DNA of 64,000 nt from Bacteroidota bacterium. GTDB taxonomy: Bacteria; Bacteroidota; Bacteroidia; Bacteroidales; Porphyromonadaceae. Each line of letters begins with the position of its first letter. The stretch's first letter is position 1. Location: NCBI GenBank assembly GCA_023395395.1, contig JAEWZH010000021.1:141553-205552 (forward strand). Reading direction: 5' to 3'. The translations under genes were made by a program, and so were the position numbers. The notes under the pieces are model-generated. The model worked only from the letters and a program-made list of their open reading frames with translations. It ran no database searches and was not told the origin of the DNA. Shown in pieces: positions 33,601-43,079 of the stretch.

Positions 33601-36033
33601 TTAATTTTTTCTTTTGGTATCGTGCTCTCGTCCATAGCCATAGCCGTAACCATATCCATACCCATAGCTCTTGACCAGCAACGAATCTTTGATATAAATA
33701 TCGTTGAGCACAATACTGACATTTTTCAACTTTTTATTATCATTGAGATAATTGATATAATCAAAGTCTTTTTTCTCTGTTTTTCCGGAACGTGTTACAT
33801 AAATAGTATGATCCACCACTCTATTGAGTACCAAACTATCCACCACAGGACCCACAGGAGCCGAGTCTACAATGACATAATCAAAGTTCTGTCGGAAAAT
33901 ATCAAATAGCTCATCCAGTCTAGGTCTCGCCAAAAGCTCTGGAGGGCTTGGAGGGATTGTTCCGGCATTTATTATTGAGAGATTGGGGAATCCCTTTGGA
34001 CACTGAAGGTAATCCATCGGATTGAGCGACCTGTCGTTCAGAAGGTCAGACATCCCTACCACAGAGCTATTTTCGATTCCAAATGTACGTTTCAATTGAG
34101 GATTACGAATATCAAGCCCCACGAGCAATACTTTCTGCTCAAGAGCAGATAGCGATATCGCCAGATTACTCGCCACAAACGTCTTTCCTTCGCCACTCAC
34201 AGTGGAGGTAGACATCACCACCAATGGTCGTCTGTTTTGAGTAAGGAAGCTGAGATTGGTTCGAATCGTACGGAATACCTCAGTCATCTGACTATTTCCT
34301 CCCACCTTCACTACAAGCTCAGGGCGTGCCGGATCGGGCACTTCCTCAAGGCTTCTCGGCACACCTCCCGCAATCGGTAAGCTAGTAAGGGCTCGTATAT
34401 CATCCTCAACCACAATCTTATTTCTCGTCAGCTTCCACAAGAAAATTCCTCCTGTCGGCAGGATAACACCCATGAGCAAACCAGCCAAAAGAATAATCGG
34501 CTTTTTTGGCGATGATGGGACATTGGCGGCTAAGGGAGTATCAATCACACGCGCACTCTCAAGAGAGGCAGCTAGTTGTATCGACGTCTCCTCTCGACGA
34601 GTCAATAGCATCAAATAGAGGTTGGAGCGGATCGAGCGTTGTCGCTCAATATCGGTACTAATACGCTCAAAGGTAGGTGCTTCAGCAATTTTTGAAGTAT
34701 ACCTTTTCTCCAAGTTCTTCAGCCCATTCAGCTGTATCTCCAAGCCTTGCTTAGCCACATTGGCTGCCTCTATGATGTTGGCACGAGCAATATCTATGTT
34801 ATTAGATAGTGTAACGACCCTTGGATGATCGGCATTAGCAGATTCCATCAAGTCATTACGCTCAAATACCATTTGGTTGTAAAGCTCTACTGCAGTATTC
34901 AATGTACCATCCGTAAAACCTAAACTTCCGGGTATGATCTCATACTTTCCTTTCTTTTGCTCTAGGTCATTGATCAGGAAAGAGACCAATTTTAGCTGCG
35001 TCTCAGCCTCTGATCTTTGAATGTCCATAGAGGCACTACTCGAAACCACCACACCCAAGTCTTGGTAGCTCGTAATCCCCTGCGACTTTTTCACAGACTC
35101 CAGCTGAGCCTCGGTCTCGCTAAGCTCATCGCCTATCAGCTTGATGCGCTCATTGATAAAGTTATAGGTCTTCTGTGCTGCGGCATCTTTATCGATAGCT
35201 CGCTCACGGTTGTAAACTTCCATCAGTTTAGCTAAGAAAGCCTCACCCTTTTCCCTATTTACAGATTCCAACTTTATTACAGCAACCGAGCTCTGCTTAT
35301 TGGCTCGCTCTGCGCTCAAGCCCCCTCTTTCGGAATAATAAATGGCTTGCCTAAGTGGAGAACTGAGTGTCACACTAAAGCTACTCGGCAAATCCACGCT
35401 CTCATCCTTAGGGGTACGCTTAGTCATAGAGACAATCCCATGACCAAGGGCGAAAGTGGCCGGAAGCGAATCAATTTCAATATCATCCATCCCCTGTTGG
35501 ATGATTTTGTAACCGCCCTCTTTCTTTGGTTGAATCTCGAAAATAATAGGTTCCTGCAACTTAGCTAAACCCACAGGATCCATAGAGATTATAAAGGGGA
35601 GATTGTCGTACCAGACTATGGTTCTCAATCCCTTTTTACTAGTAACCTCTACGTACTCTGAGCTCTCCTCTAGCGCTTTCTTCACGATTTCACGAGAGCG
35701 CAAAATCTCCAGCTCATTATCCACATTTACATTGGATACGCCCATTCCCAGCTCAGAGAAGTCAATCCCCTCTATACTAGCAGATTTATTATCCTTTTCG
35801 TCAAGAAATAGGACAGAGGCTTTGACTGGATACTTAGGCTTCTGAACCGTGATATAAAGCCAGGCTGCCCCAAGAGAGAGGACAATCACAATTAAATATA
35901 TAGGCCAAAACCGGAGATAATCCTTGAGTATCGCTGCAAGATCTATCTCTTCCTCAGCTCCATACGCTTCTTTACCTCGATTAGGCGTTTCCTTAGTATG
36001 AGGGTCGTTGTAAGTGTTATAGTCACTATTCAT
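33601..36033 (-). CDS. wzc: Wzc-like polysaccharide co-polymerase with tyrosine autokinase domain
   Basis: 810 residues. An N-terminal Wzz domain (membrane helix about 41-60, FWPIYLIVIVLSLGAAWLYI), a long periplasmic coiled-coil part, a second membrane helix near 505-525 (PIILLAGLLMGVILPTGG), then a BY-kinase: Walker A STVSGEGKTFVASNLAIS, Walker A' VGLDIRN and Walker B VIVDSAPVG. The tail ends in a run of seven Tyr-Gly pairs, the likely autophosphorylation cluster. It controls chain length and export together with Wza, which ends 6 nt upstream. The YG codons form a 6-bp-period DNA repeat. Confidence 0.93.
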   Translation of the reverse strand: MNSDYNTYNDPHTKETPNRGKEAYGAEEEIDLAAILKDYLRFWPIYLIVIVLSLGAAWLYITVQKPKYPVKASVLFLDEKDNKSASIEGIDFSELGMGVSNVNVDNELEILRSREIVKKALEESSEYVEVTSKKGLRTIVWYDNLPFIISMDPVGLAKLQEPIIFEIQPKKEGGYKIIQQGMDDIEIDSLPATFALGHGIVSMTKRTPKDESVDLPSSFSVTLSSPLRQAIYYSERGGLSAERANKQSSVAVIKLESVNREKGEAFLAKLMEVYNRERAIDKDAAAQKTYNFINERIKLIGDELSETEAQLESVKKSQGITSYQDLGVVVSSSASMDIQRSEAETQLKLVSFLINDLEQKKGKYEIIPGSLGFTDGTLNTAVELYNQMVFERNDLMESANADHPRVVTLSNNIDIARANIIEAANVAKQGLEIQLNGLKNLEKRYTSKIAEAPTFERISTDIERQRSIRSNLYLMLLTRREETSIQLAASLESARVIDTPLAANVPSSPKKPIILLAGLLMGVILPTGGIFLWKLTRNKIVVEDDIRALTSLPIAGGVPRSLEEVPDPARPELVVKVGGNSQMTEVFRTIRTNLSFLTQNRRPLVVMSTSTVSGEGKTFVASNLAISLSALEQKVLLVGLDIRNPQLKRTFGIENSSVVGMSDLLNDRSLNPMDYLQCPKGFPNLSIINAGTIPPSPPELLARPRLDELFDIFRQNFDYVIVDSAPVGPVVDSLVLNRVVDHTIYVTRSGKTEKKDFDYINYLNDNKKLKNVSIVLNDIYIKDSLLVKSYGYGYGYGYGYGREHDTKRKN

Positions 36034-36039
36034 AAATAA

Positions 36040-36837
36040 TTATTTCCTCAGAATAGTTATCAATAGATTAGTCACCGTCAATGCAATAGATGCAATGCTT
36101 ATCCAAATAGTAGTCCCCGAACTAATCTCAGATGAAGCAGCAATAGCATTGTTTGGCATCACGTAGATCACATCTCCCTGTTGTAAATAATAATAGGGCG
36201 AATCCACGATCTTTGGATCCTTTAGATTTAGCACCACCATCGTTGTTGAGCCATCGCTATTCTCACGGAGCAGTCTTACCTCGTCACGCACACCATAGAT
36301 AGTTAAGTCCCCGGCATTTGCCAATGCCTCAAATAGGTTCACCTTTCCATTTTCAGACACGAAAGATCCTGGACGCCTCACTTCTCCAAGGACAGAATAC
36401 CGATAGTTCTTGATTTGGATATTAACACTGGGGGTTTCATTCAAATAGGCAGTTAGGGTTTGGCGTACAGCTTGCTCCGCCTCCCTCAGCGTCAATCCCC
36501 CGACAGAGGTCCGCCCCATGATAGGCAGATCCACCGTCCCATCGTTATCCACAAGGAAAGTCCTCATCCCGGTTTGTGCCGCTCCATACTGTTGCTGTGG
36601 GGTCCAATACAGTCCATTAAATGCGGCTACCAACTCCGGTTTCGAAGCCTGGATATTCACTGTCAGTATGTCCTTGGGCATGATCTTAGCATCCTGCAGA
36701 GCACGAGCTTCCGTTTGCATCCTCCCCTCTGCATACTGCAAGTAAGCAATATCCTTAGATGTCGCACAGCTTGAGGTCATAACCACTAATATGACCAACG
36801 ACACCAACCCTCCAAAAAACCAATAAATATTCTTCAT
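36040..36837 (-). CDS. wza: Wza-like polysaccharide export lipoprotein
   Basis: 265 residues. Signal peptide ending VVMTSSCATSKD (probable lipid-anchored Cys). Poly_export domain with AKIMPKDILTVNIQASKPEL, FLVDNDGTVDLPIMGRTSVG, then a SLBB-type domain VSENGKVNLFEALANAGDLT and RLLRENSDGSTTMVVLNL, and a C-terminal hydrophobic helix. It forms the outer-membrane exit for the polymer. It is 6 nt upstream of wzc and has a candidate promoter of its own. Confidence 0.92.
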   Translation of the reverse strand: MKNIYWFFGGLVSLVILVVMTSSCATSKDIAYLQYAEGRMQTEARALQDAKIMPKDILTVNIQASKPELVAAFNGLYWTPQQQYGAAQTGMRTFLVDNDGTVDLPIMGRTSVGGLTLREAEQAVRQTLTAYLNETPSVNIQIKNYRYSVLGEVRRPGSFVSENGKVNLFEALANAGDLTIYGVRDEVRLLRENSDGSTTMVVLNLKDPKIVDSPYYYLQQGDVIYVMPNNAIAASSEISSGTTIWISIASIALTVTNLLITILRK

Positions 36838-36865
36838 ATCCCGATATATGCGTACAATACTACCA

Positions 36866-36873
36866 CAAAGGTA
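36866..36873 (-). promoter_or_regulatory. -7 element of a possible wza-wzc promoter
   Basis: TACCTTTG on the minus strand, 29 nt before the wza start, in the 117-nt gap after the sugar transferase. No good -33 TTTG at the right distance, so it is a candidate only. Confidence 0.4.
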
Positions 36874-36954
36874 ATAAAAATGTACGATGTCTCTATCTTT
36901 TACAAAAACGCCCCATAAGATTATTTACAAAAAAATAACTTCTTAATCCCCCTA

Positions 36955-37506
36955 TTATCCCGTTATCCGATCACCTCGACCTTTACCAATAACAGTCGCA
37001 AATATATAATAAAAATACTCCTTTAAATTTAGGCTATCTAGCATCTCAGAATCAGTCTCTGCCAATAGCGCAGGGGTCGACATGTCTATTTCTTGGATTT
37101 GAGCTAACCCCGTTATGCCAGGGACATGGTTATAGACCCCCCTTTTTTCTCTTTCTTCGATAAGTTCAGTTTGATTAAATAGGTTTGGTCTCGGACCTAC
37201 CAAACTCATATCCCCTATTAATACATTCCATAGCTGAGGGAACTCATCCAGTTTGGTTCGTCTAAGAAACGATCCATATTTTGTTACAGCACCCTTATTG
37301 ACCAAGTGTGTTGCCACTTGAGCTGCATCCTTATGCATTGTACGGAATTTTATTAGGGTAAATGGTTTCTGCCCCTTTCCGACTCTCCTTTGTTTAAACA
37401 GCGGTGAACCGGTATCAAAAAGACCAATAACAAATAACAGTAATAATATGGGCAGGAGAATAACCAGCCCCAGTAATGAAAATATAAAATCAAAAAAACG
37501 TATCAT
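36955..37506 (-). CDS. Initiating sugar-phosphate transferase (PglC/WcaJ family)
   Basis: 183 residues with one N-terminal membrane-associated hairpin (FFDFIFSLLGLVILLPILLL) and the catalytic domain: PLFKQRRVGKGQKPFTLIKF, FLRRTKLDEFPQLWNVLIGD and MSLVGPRPNLF. The small size matches PglC/WbpL-like initiators. It moves a sugar phosphate to undecaprenyl phosphate to begin repeat-unit assembly. It is 6 nt after a WbpV-like reductase, a pairing usual when the first sugar is a 6-deoxy-N-acetylhexosamine such as QuiNAc or FucNAc (inference). Confidence 0.9.
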   Translation of the reverse strand: MIRFFDFIFSLLGLVILLPILLLLFVIGLFDTGSPLFKQRRVGKGQKPFTLIKFRTMHKDAAQVATHLVNKGAVTKYGSFLRRTKLDEFPQLWNVLIGDMSLVGPRPNLFNQTELIEEREKRGVYNHVPGITGLAQIQEIDMSTPALLAETDSEMLDSLNLKEYFYYIFATVIGKGRGDRITG

Positions 37507-37512
37507 ACTATA

Positions 37513-38445
37513 CTACCTAAAACTTCTGATTGTGCTGATTATGCCATCACTAGCAGTGATAGGCATCTTACTAATCCCTAACGCATTTTTTATTTTGTCA
37601 TTGCTAACCACATAGTTCTCGGTCAATTTTACCAGCCTTTCTTTAGTTAAAGGGAGATGCAATATTTGACCTACACTCGCTAGAAAATTGATCACTCCCT
37701 GTGGAAGTTTCCAAATCACTCCACTCCTTCCCAAGGTAGTACTAATTAAATCAATAAGATCATTCGTTGATAGAGGATCATCGTCACAAACATTGTAAAT
37801 GCCACTCTCAATGTCTGTCCGAATAGTTAGTTGTTCAACAACGTAACTGATATTTTCGATAGAACAGAAAGACCTCTTGTTTTCGTAGGCTCCCAGTGGC
37901 CAAGGGACCCTAGCGCTGACAACCTTATAAAGCAAATTCAAGTTCCCTTTATTGCCTGGACCATGGATCATACAAGGGCGTAGGATATACACTTTCTTAC
38001 CTAAGGCATGAGCCATAGGCAACTTAGATAAAATATACTCTTCTGCTTTTATTTTCGATTCTCCATAGGGTCCAATTGGACGTGGTTCGACATCCTCTCT
38101 CAGAATATCTCCAGGAACATAGTCTGCCACCGCTTTAACTGAGCTAAAGAAGATAAAGGTTCTACATTCCGAAGTTAGAAAGAAGTCAAATATCTTTTTC
38201 GTAAGCTCCGTATTTATTTCGAAGTAAATGGATTCTGCACTTGTATCTTTGACATCATGGGCCTTACCCGCTAAGTGGACGATAACATCCACCTCAGGAA
38301 GACTCTGGAGTTCCTCCCAAGTCCACGTTTTTTGAACTCCTTGCTTTTTGTTTTGACTAATACCATACAAAGTATATTTGCTACGCCATTCTCGGGTTAA
38401 ATATGAGCCGACAAAACCGCTAATGCCAGTTATAAGAATATCCAT
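37513..38445 (-). CDS. NAD-dependent epimerase/reductase, WbpV-like (6-deoxy-4-keto-HexNAc 4-reductase)
   Basis: 310 residues of the extended SDR family: LITGISGFVGSYLTREW for NAD(P), catalytic Ser in FFSSVKAVAD and YxxxK in YGESKIKAEEY, then ILRPCMIHGPGNKGNLNLLY. This sequence type is common beside initiating transferases in Bacteroidales capsule loci. With the UDP-GlcNAc 4,6-dehydratase at 50230 it would give UDP-QuiNAc or UDP-FucNAc. Exact stereochemistry cannot be read from the sequence. Confidence 0.8.
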   Translation of the reverse strand: MDILITGISGFVGSYLTREWRSKYTLYGISQNKKQGVQKTWTWEELQSLPEVDVIVHLAGKAHDVKDTSAESIYFEINTELTKKIFDFFLTSECRTFIFFSSVKAVADYVPGDILREDVEPRPIGPYGESKIKAEEYILSKLPMAHALGKKVYILRPCMIHGPGNKGNLNLLYKVVSARVPWPLGAYENKRSFCSIENISYVVEQLTIRTDIESGIYNVCDDDPLSTNDLIDLISTTLGRSGVIWKLPQGVINFLASVGQILHLPLTKERLVKLTENYVVSNDKIKNALGISKMPITASDGIISTIRSFR

Positions 38446-38493
38446 TCCGTCTCTTCAATAGGGGATTTATCAAACTAATCAATATTATACACG

Positions 38494-39657
38494 CTATAGG
38501 TGATATCGAAGCTCTATCAAGTTATCGTACATTTCTTGTGTGGCTTTCCAGATACCTTTTTGTTCATACCTGCTCTCAATTAATGGTCTGGCATTCTTCG
38601 CCATGCGTTTTGTCCTTTCCCTGTTTTCGACGAGCAAAAGCATTCGTTGATATAGAACATCAGCATCATGTGTTGGGACAATATATCCATTCTCTCCCTC
38701 AATGATGATTTCATTACACCCATTGATATCTGTGACAATAGAGGGGAGCCCCATAGCACCAGCTTGCATTACCACATTGGGGAATCCCTCCCTATAACTA
38801 GGGAGGAGAAGGGCATCAGCTGCCGCGATCCACGGGCGCACATCCGTTTGCCATCCAGTCTCTATAATGCTATTATTGTCTCTGATTTCATCTAAAATAT
38901 CATTAGGTAGAGGATCCAATTCTGGCTCCATCGTACCAACAAGAATCAACCGAGCATCAGGATATTGTTTCTGGAATCTCTTGAACGCTGTTACTAATTC
39001 ACTGATGCCCTTGTCTCGAACGATTCGCCCTACAAATACAAATCTATGGCTCCCTCCTATCTTCTCTCTAATGACTTCAGTCTCACGTGCGACCTCATCA
39101 GTCATAGAGAAATGGCTAAGATCTATTCCATTGATATTTCCATTCAGTATCTTTTTGAGGGGCTTTCGGGTTATTTTGTTTCTTCTAAGTGTCTCAGCTA
39201 CGCCATCCCCTTCTGGAATCACCTTAGTGGCACAGACACAAGTTATTCGCTCCATAGTCACAAGCAACCATCGAAATAAACCTGTCGCCGTCTCAAACCT
39301 AAGTCCTGTAACCGTATAAATACGGTGTGGCACTCTGCACCACCATGCAGCGACCATCCCTAATAACGATCCTTTTGGAGTATTAGCATGTACAATCAGT
39401 GGTTTTTCTTCACGGACGACCTTAATTAGTTGCAACAACGCTTTGACGTCATCTCGCAAACTAATAGGGCGAACCAAATTCGGAATAATGATGGTACGAA
39501 TGTCCTCAAGTTGTTCTGTCGCTCTAGCAGTCTCCTCAGATCCACCAGAAACACCTACGACCCTCCAGCCATTATCACTCAAAAAGCGAAGCTGACCTTT
39601 AATTAGTCCGTAGGATTCTGCGCTAGTGACAATTCTAAGTAGTTTTGGATTCATCAT
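38494..39657 (-). CDS. Glycosyltransferase family 4
   Basis: 387 residues, GT-B fold. N-terminal acceptor domain with TSAESYGLIKGQLRFLSDNG and VHANTPKGSLLGMVAAWWCR; C-terminal donor domain with FVGRIVRDKGISELVTAF, LLLPSYREGFPNVVMQAGAM and the EX7E-type segment. Probably transfers the second sugar of the repeat unit at the inner membrane. Its ATGATG start overlaps the stop of the upstream glycosyltransferase. Sugar specificity unknown. Confidence 0.88.
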   Translation of the reverse strand: MMNPKLLRIVTSAESYGLIKGQLRFLSDNGWRVVGVSGGSEETARATEQLEDIRTIIIPNLVRPISLRDDVKALLQLIKVVREEKPLIVHANTPKGSLLGMVAAWWCRVPHRIYTVTGLRFETATGLFRWLLVTMERITCVCATKVIPEGDGVAETLRRNKITRKPLKKILNGNINGIDLSHFSMTDEVARETEVIREKIGGSHRFVFVGRIVRDKGISELVTAFKRFQKQYPDARLILVGTMEPELDPLPNDILDEIRDNNSIIETGWQTDVRPWIAAADALLLPSYREGFPNVVMQAGAMGLPSIVTDINGCNEIIIEGENGYIVPTHDADVLYQRMLLLVENRERTKRMAKNARPLIESRYEQKGIWKATQEMYDNLIELRYHL

Positions 39658-40781
39658 GATTCTTGCTCAATAAGACTTCTTAATTGGGCATATATGTAAG
39701 GAAGAGTATATTGCTGTGATCGCTCTCGAGCCAGTGTGGCATAATGAACTCTTTTTTCGTAACGACTCGATAGATATCGAACGGCAGCTACAAGACCTTC
39801 GGTATCATCGACGTTGATGAGAATACCATATTTTGCCTCAACAAAGGATCCCTTTTGAATAACTACTGGCTCATTATCATTCAGTAGCTCCAAGGGGCCA
39901 GAGAGACAATTCGTAGCTATTACAGGCAATCCAACACTCATTGCCTCGAGTAATACATTTGGAAATCCCTCTGAAAAAGAAGAAAGGACAAAGATCTCTT
40001 GATTCACAATTTTATCTAGCACCTGTTTCGTCGTTCCTGGCAACGATATTCTATCCAATACGCCTAATGCTCCAATGGTCTGCTCGTACGTAGTTCGCAA
40101 GGCTCCATCGCCCCAAATGGTAAGACTATGATTAGGCAGATAAGTTAGAGCCCGAAACAGAAGTGCGTGGTTCTTTATAGGGACAAATCTACCTACGGCA
40201 ACAATTTTAGAACTCTGCTCCCTACAAACCTCATGTTGCCTCTTTGGCATCTCAATGGGGTTATAAATTACAGTCATAGGAAGGTGTAAACCAAAATTGT
40301 CTTTTAAATCCACATTTATATGCTCAGAGTTAGAGAATAAAACATCGGCTCTGTTGTAGGCATATCGGAGTAATAATCGACCTAATTTACCTCTAAATCC
40401 GTCTCTAGAGTACTCTTTTGAGGCGTAATTTCGCTCACTAATTATAAACTTGGTGTGTTTAAAAAACGGAGCTAAAATACCCGCTACAATATTGGGTCTA
40501 TAGAGGAATGATAGGGAAATGTCTTGTTTTGTATATCGCAAGAAGTATGCGTAACTAATAATCGCTTTGGGTATACTCCACAACCTACGCAACCACCTAT
40601 TTCGAGCATCTTTATATAGAAATACAATCTTCACATCTTCAGGTATTGTATAGTGGATGCTGTTGTAAAAGAGATACAACGTTACCTCATACTCTTTTAC
40701 TAATTGCTTTAGAAGGAGAGAAATAACTTTTTCTGCACCTCCTGAAGCCATAGACATGGTTAGTATGGTTAGTTTTTTCAC
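39654..40781 (-). CDS. Glycosyltransferase family 4
   Basis: 375 residues beginning with GTG at 40781 (MKKLTILTMSMASGGAEKVI, where SGGAEKV is the usual GT4 start motif). The donor domain has VAVGRFVPIKNHALLFRAL and VLSSFSEGFPNVLLEAMSVG followed by PVIATNCLSGPLEL. Part of capsule repeat-unit assembly; specificity unknown. It overlaps the next glycosyltransferase by 4 nt. A 450-nt gap separates it from wzy. Confidence 0.88.
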   Translation of the reverse strand: MKKLTILTMSMASGGAEKVISLLLKQLVKEYEVTLYLFYNSIHYTIPEDVKIVFLYKDARNRWLRRLWSIPKAIISYAYFLRYTKQDISLSFLYRPNIVAGILAPFFKHTKFIISERNYASKEYSRDGFRGKLGRLLLRYAYNRADVLFSNSEHINVDLKDNFGLHLPMTVIYNPIEMPKRQHEVCREQSSKIVAVGRFVPIKNHALLFRALTYLPNHSLTIWGDGALRTTYEQTIGALGVLDRISLPGTTKQVLDKIVNQEIFVLSSFSEGFPNVLLEAMSVGLPVIATNCLSGPLELLNDNEPVVIQKGSFVEAKYGILINVDDTEGLVAAVRYLSSRYEKRVHYATLARERSQQYTLPYIYAQLRSLIEQES

Positions 40782-41231
40782 AGGGGAAATTGATTTAGAG
40801 TTATTCTTGACTATGTTTACACTCTTTGATAGGCTTTTGAGCTCGAAGTTCTGCTAGGATAAGGGAAATTGAGAGCATAAAGCAAGCGAAGATATTATTT
40901 TTCTCTCTTTGAGTCTCAAATTGTATATGATGGAGGAAAGGAATCGCATTTTAATCTAGAATCCACAAAAAAGACAAAAGATCTTTTAGCGATCTACATT
41001 TTTTAAGAATAAGAAAAGTTCGTTTAAAGTGCCATACTGAGAAAAAAGAGGTTTATCCAAACAAGATTTCTACAAGAATGAAAATACGGTGAGATTATAA
41101 GCCTTAGGAAGTAAGGTGTAAAGCGGAAATGAACGCTCTTTAAATGTTTTGTTCCTCTAAATTTGAATCAGATCCTTTCCTGAAATCCAGCAGCTTCTCC
41201 TTATCCATTTTATCACAAAGGAGATTCTTCT
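40782..41231. other. Non-coding, AT-rich gap inside the capsule locus
   Basis: 450 bases between wzy and the glycosyltransferase. I find no ORF with family resemblance on either strand, no RNA gene and no recognisable promoter. A minus-strand open frame (41140-41352) overlaps the 3' end of wzy and its predicted protein has no recognisable features. The stretch may be a relic of a deleted capsule gene. Confidence 0.5.
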
Positions 41232-42479
41232 CTATGCGTAATTTGTCCAATAGTAATGCCTCTTTGAGTACTCTTCCCTCATCTGTGTATTTCGAGCTGA
41301 AGAATATATAGATCCACAGCAAAAACCAATGGTTTGTATCAGAACCAGACAAGACTTGTCCATAAAGACTCCACTAACAAGTGATTTAGAAATCCAGATA
41401 AGTAAACAAGCGAAAATTATAAAACCCTCATATTTCCCACGTTTGTTAACCCATTTGTATAAGTAAAACAGAGAAAGAAGAAGGAGCGTATACGAGGTAA
41501 GCCCCAATAATCCAAGATCATGAGCAATTTGTAACCAATCATTATGAGCCCAAAGAGGTATTTTAAATATCCGATTTAGAAACTCCTGTACGGAATAAAA
41601 ACCTCTTCCCACCAAGAGCTCGCCAAATGAAAAAGAGCCAATACTATCAAGGATTGATGAATAGATTATATCTCGACCTGAACCACCCTCTTGATTAAAT
41701 CTTTGCAGGAAGTTAAGCTCTAAAATGTTTAATCGAGTTGTCGCAAAGTATATTGCTACAAAACAGGCTATAATTAGAATCCATTTTTTTAACCCTGAAG
41801 CACTCCCCAAGGTCTTGAAGATGATGTAAGACAAAACTATTCCTAAAATAATAATGGCTCCTCGCTTTGAGGAATACAAGATTAAACCAGATAGTACAAT
41901 CGGAACTAAAATCCGAATGATCTTAGTTCCCCTAAAAGCATATAATCCTAAAGGAATGAGTACTAACATGGAGTAACCACCGTTGTTGCTCTGAGCTAAG
42001 AAATCTGCATCACGACTCTCAAAGTATGAGACAAAGAGATAATAGTCTATGAGAGATGCTCCAAATACTATAAAAAAGAGTATTTTGAGCAAAAAATCCT
42101 GTTTATGAGTCTTTTGAGATAAAAGAAAAGCAGATAAAAAAGATGGCAACACCAACAAGATCGTGGGCATTACTTCAAAAACGCTACGGATGTCTTTACC
42201 CACCATATATAGTATTGCTGATGCTGTATAAAGCAGAATGAAAGCCAACAGAGCAACAAAAGAAACTTTGAAACTCTTTGGAGAAAACTTCAGATCCTTA
42301 ATAAAAAGAAATGGGATAAGAATCTGAACTAAAATAAGTATAATGAGGAATAGCTGATCTATCCTCCACGACAAAACCTTTGCGCCTATTGTATTAAACG
42401 CAAGAAGATAAATCCCCGATAATAAAATATATGGTGCAAGCAACCATTTATGCCAAGTTTTCCTCATTACATGGTCCAT
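41232..42479 (-). CDS. wzy: O-antigen ligase/Wzy-type polysaccharide polymerase
   Basis: 415 residues with about ten to twelve hydrophobic segments. A large periplasmic loop includes LLVGRGFYSVQEFLNRIF and AHNDWLQIAHDLGLLGLTSY, the H/WLQ pattern common to O-antigen ligase and polymerase domains. Position between wzx and glycosyltransferases favours Wzy, the polymerase that joins repeat units in the periplasm. The last 25 residues are polar and unusual, and another frame stays open across the same 3' end, so a late frameshift is possible. Sequence is AT-rich relative to flanking operons. Confidence 0.82.
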   Translation of the reverse strand: MDHVMRKTWHKWLLAPYILLSGIYLLAFNTIGAKVLSWRIDQLFLIILILVQILIPFLFIKDLKFSPKSFKVSFVALLAFILLYTASAILYMVGKDIRSVFEVMPTILLVLPSFLSAFLLSQKTHKQDFLLKILFFIVFGASLIDYYLFVSYFESRDADFLAQSNNGGYSMLVLIPLGLYAFRGTKIIRILVPIVLSGLILYSSKRGAIIILGIVLSYIIFKTLGSASGLKKWILIIACFVAIYFATTRLNILELNFLQRFNQEGGSGRDIIYSSILDSIGSFSFGELLVGRGFYSVQEFLNRIFKIPLWAHNDWLQIAHDLGLLGLTSYTLLLLSLFYLYKWVNKRGKYEGFIIFACLLIWISKSLVSGVFMDKSCLVLIQTIGFCCGSIYSSARNTQMREEYSKRHYYWTNYA

Positions 42480-42676
42480 TCACAATTCAGCTCAAATTAA
42501 TACAACAGTAATATCTTCTGAAAACGATCGCATAGTTCGGGTCTTTTGTATCTCAATAGAAAGTTGCAAGGGTCGTTTTGATGTTAGGGGTGAGGCTTTA
42601 AGCGCGCTCTCCTACAAGTTAAGATTAGAGATCGAGTTGGTTTTGCCCTCCAATCAGGGTGATCGGTTACTCCTCT

Positions 42677-42982
42677 TCATATAGAGCGGTGGGGGCGTGT
42701 GATGCTCTTAGTCTTGGGATTGTACACCAGGGAGCGTAGTTTGCTTTTCACTCTACATAGGTTGAAATTAACAATAAACTCTACTTTGAACTTCTTGGGA
42801 ATAGAGGCGTTGATCTCCTCGAATAAATTCACAAATAAGCTGGAGGTGCGCACCTTGAAGATCCTAAGCTGCACGGTGCTGCTCTCAGCGAGCCCACGCT
42901 TGAGGTAATGGGTCAAACGAACAGTGGCATTGCGTATATCTCCGTTGTATACGAGACTCGTCTGCAAGGCATCTCCCTCCAA
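42677..42982 (-). pseudogene. Possible relic of an HU-like (HU-HIG) DNA-binding protein gene
   Basis: An open frame continues upstream to 43135 inside the wzx 3' end, but no ATG lies between; TTG at 42982 is the first plausible start, giving 101 residues. The order GDIRNATVRLTHYLKRGLAE, then VQLRIFKVRTSS and EEINASIPKKFKVEFIV resembles the second half of Bacteroidota histone-like HU-HIG proteins (helix pair, then strands, then an xNA-x-I-K-x-V-x-x-x-F element). The N-terminal half is missing, so I read it as a fragment. Resemblance is weak and judged by eye. A TACCTTTG element (43052-43059, minus) lies just upstream. Confidence 0.3.
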
Positions 42983-43079
42983 AAACTTTCTTACGCATAT
43001 ACAATACTGATCTATGTCGCTATAGTGTACACTCTTCTGAGTGTATAAGTACAAAGGTAATATATTTCCCTTTTTCGCT

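Noticed and set aside
42699..42908. Plus-strand 69-codon frame opposite the HU-like fragment
   Set aside because: Leucine-rich shadow of the minus-strand frame without recognisable motifs.
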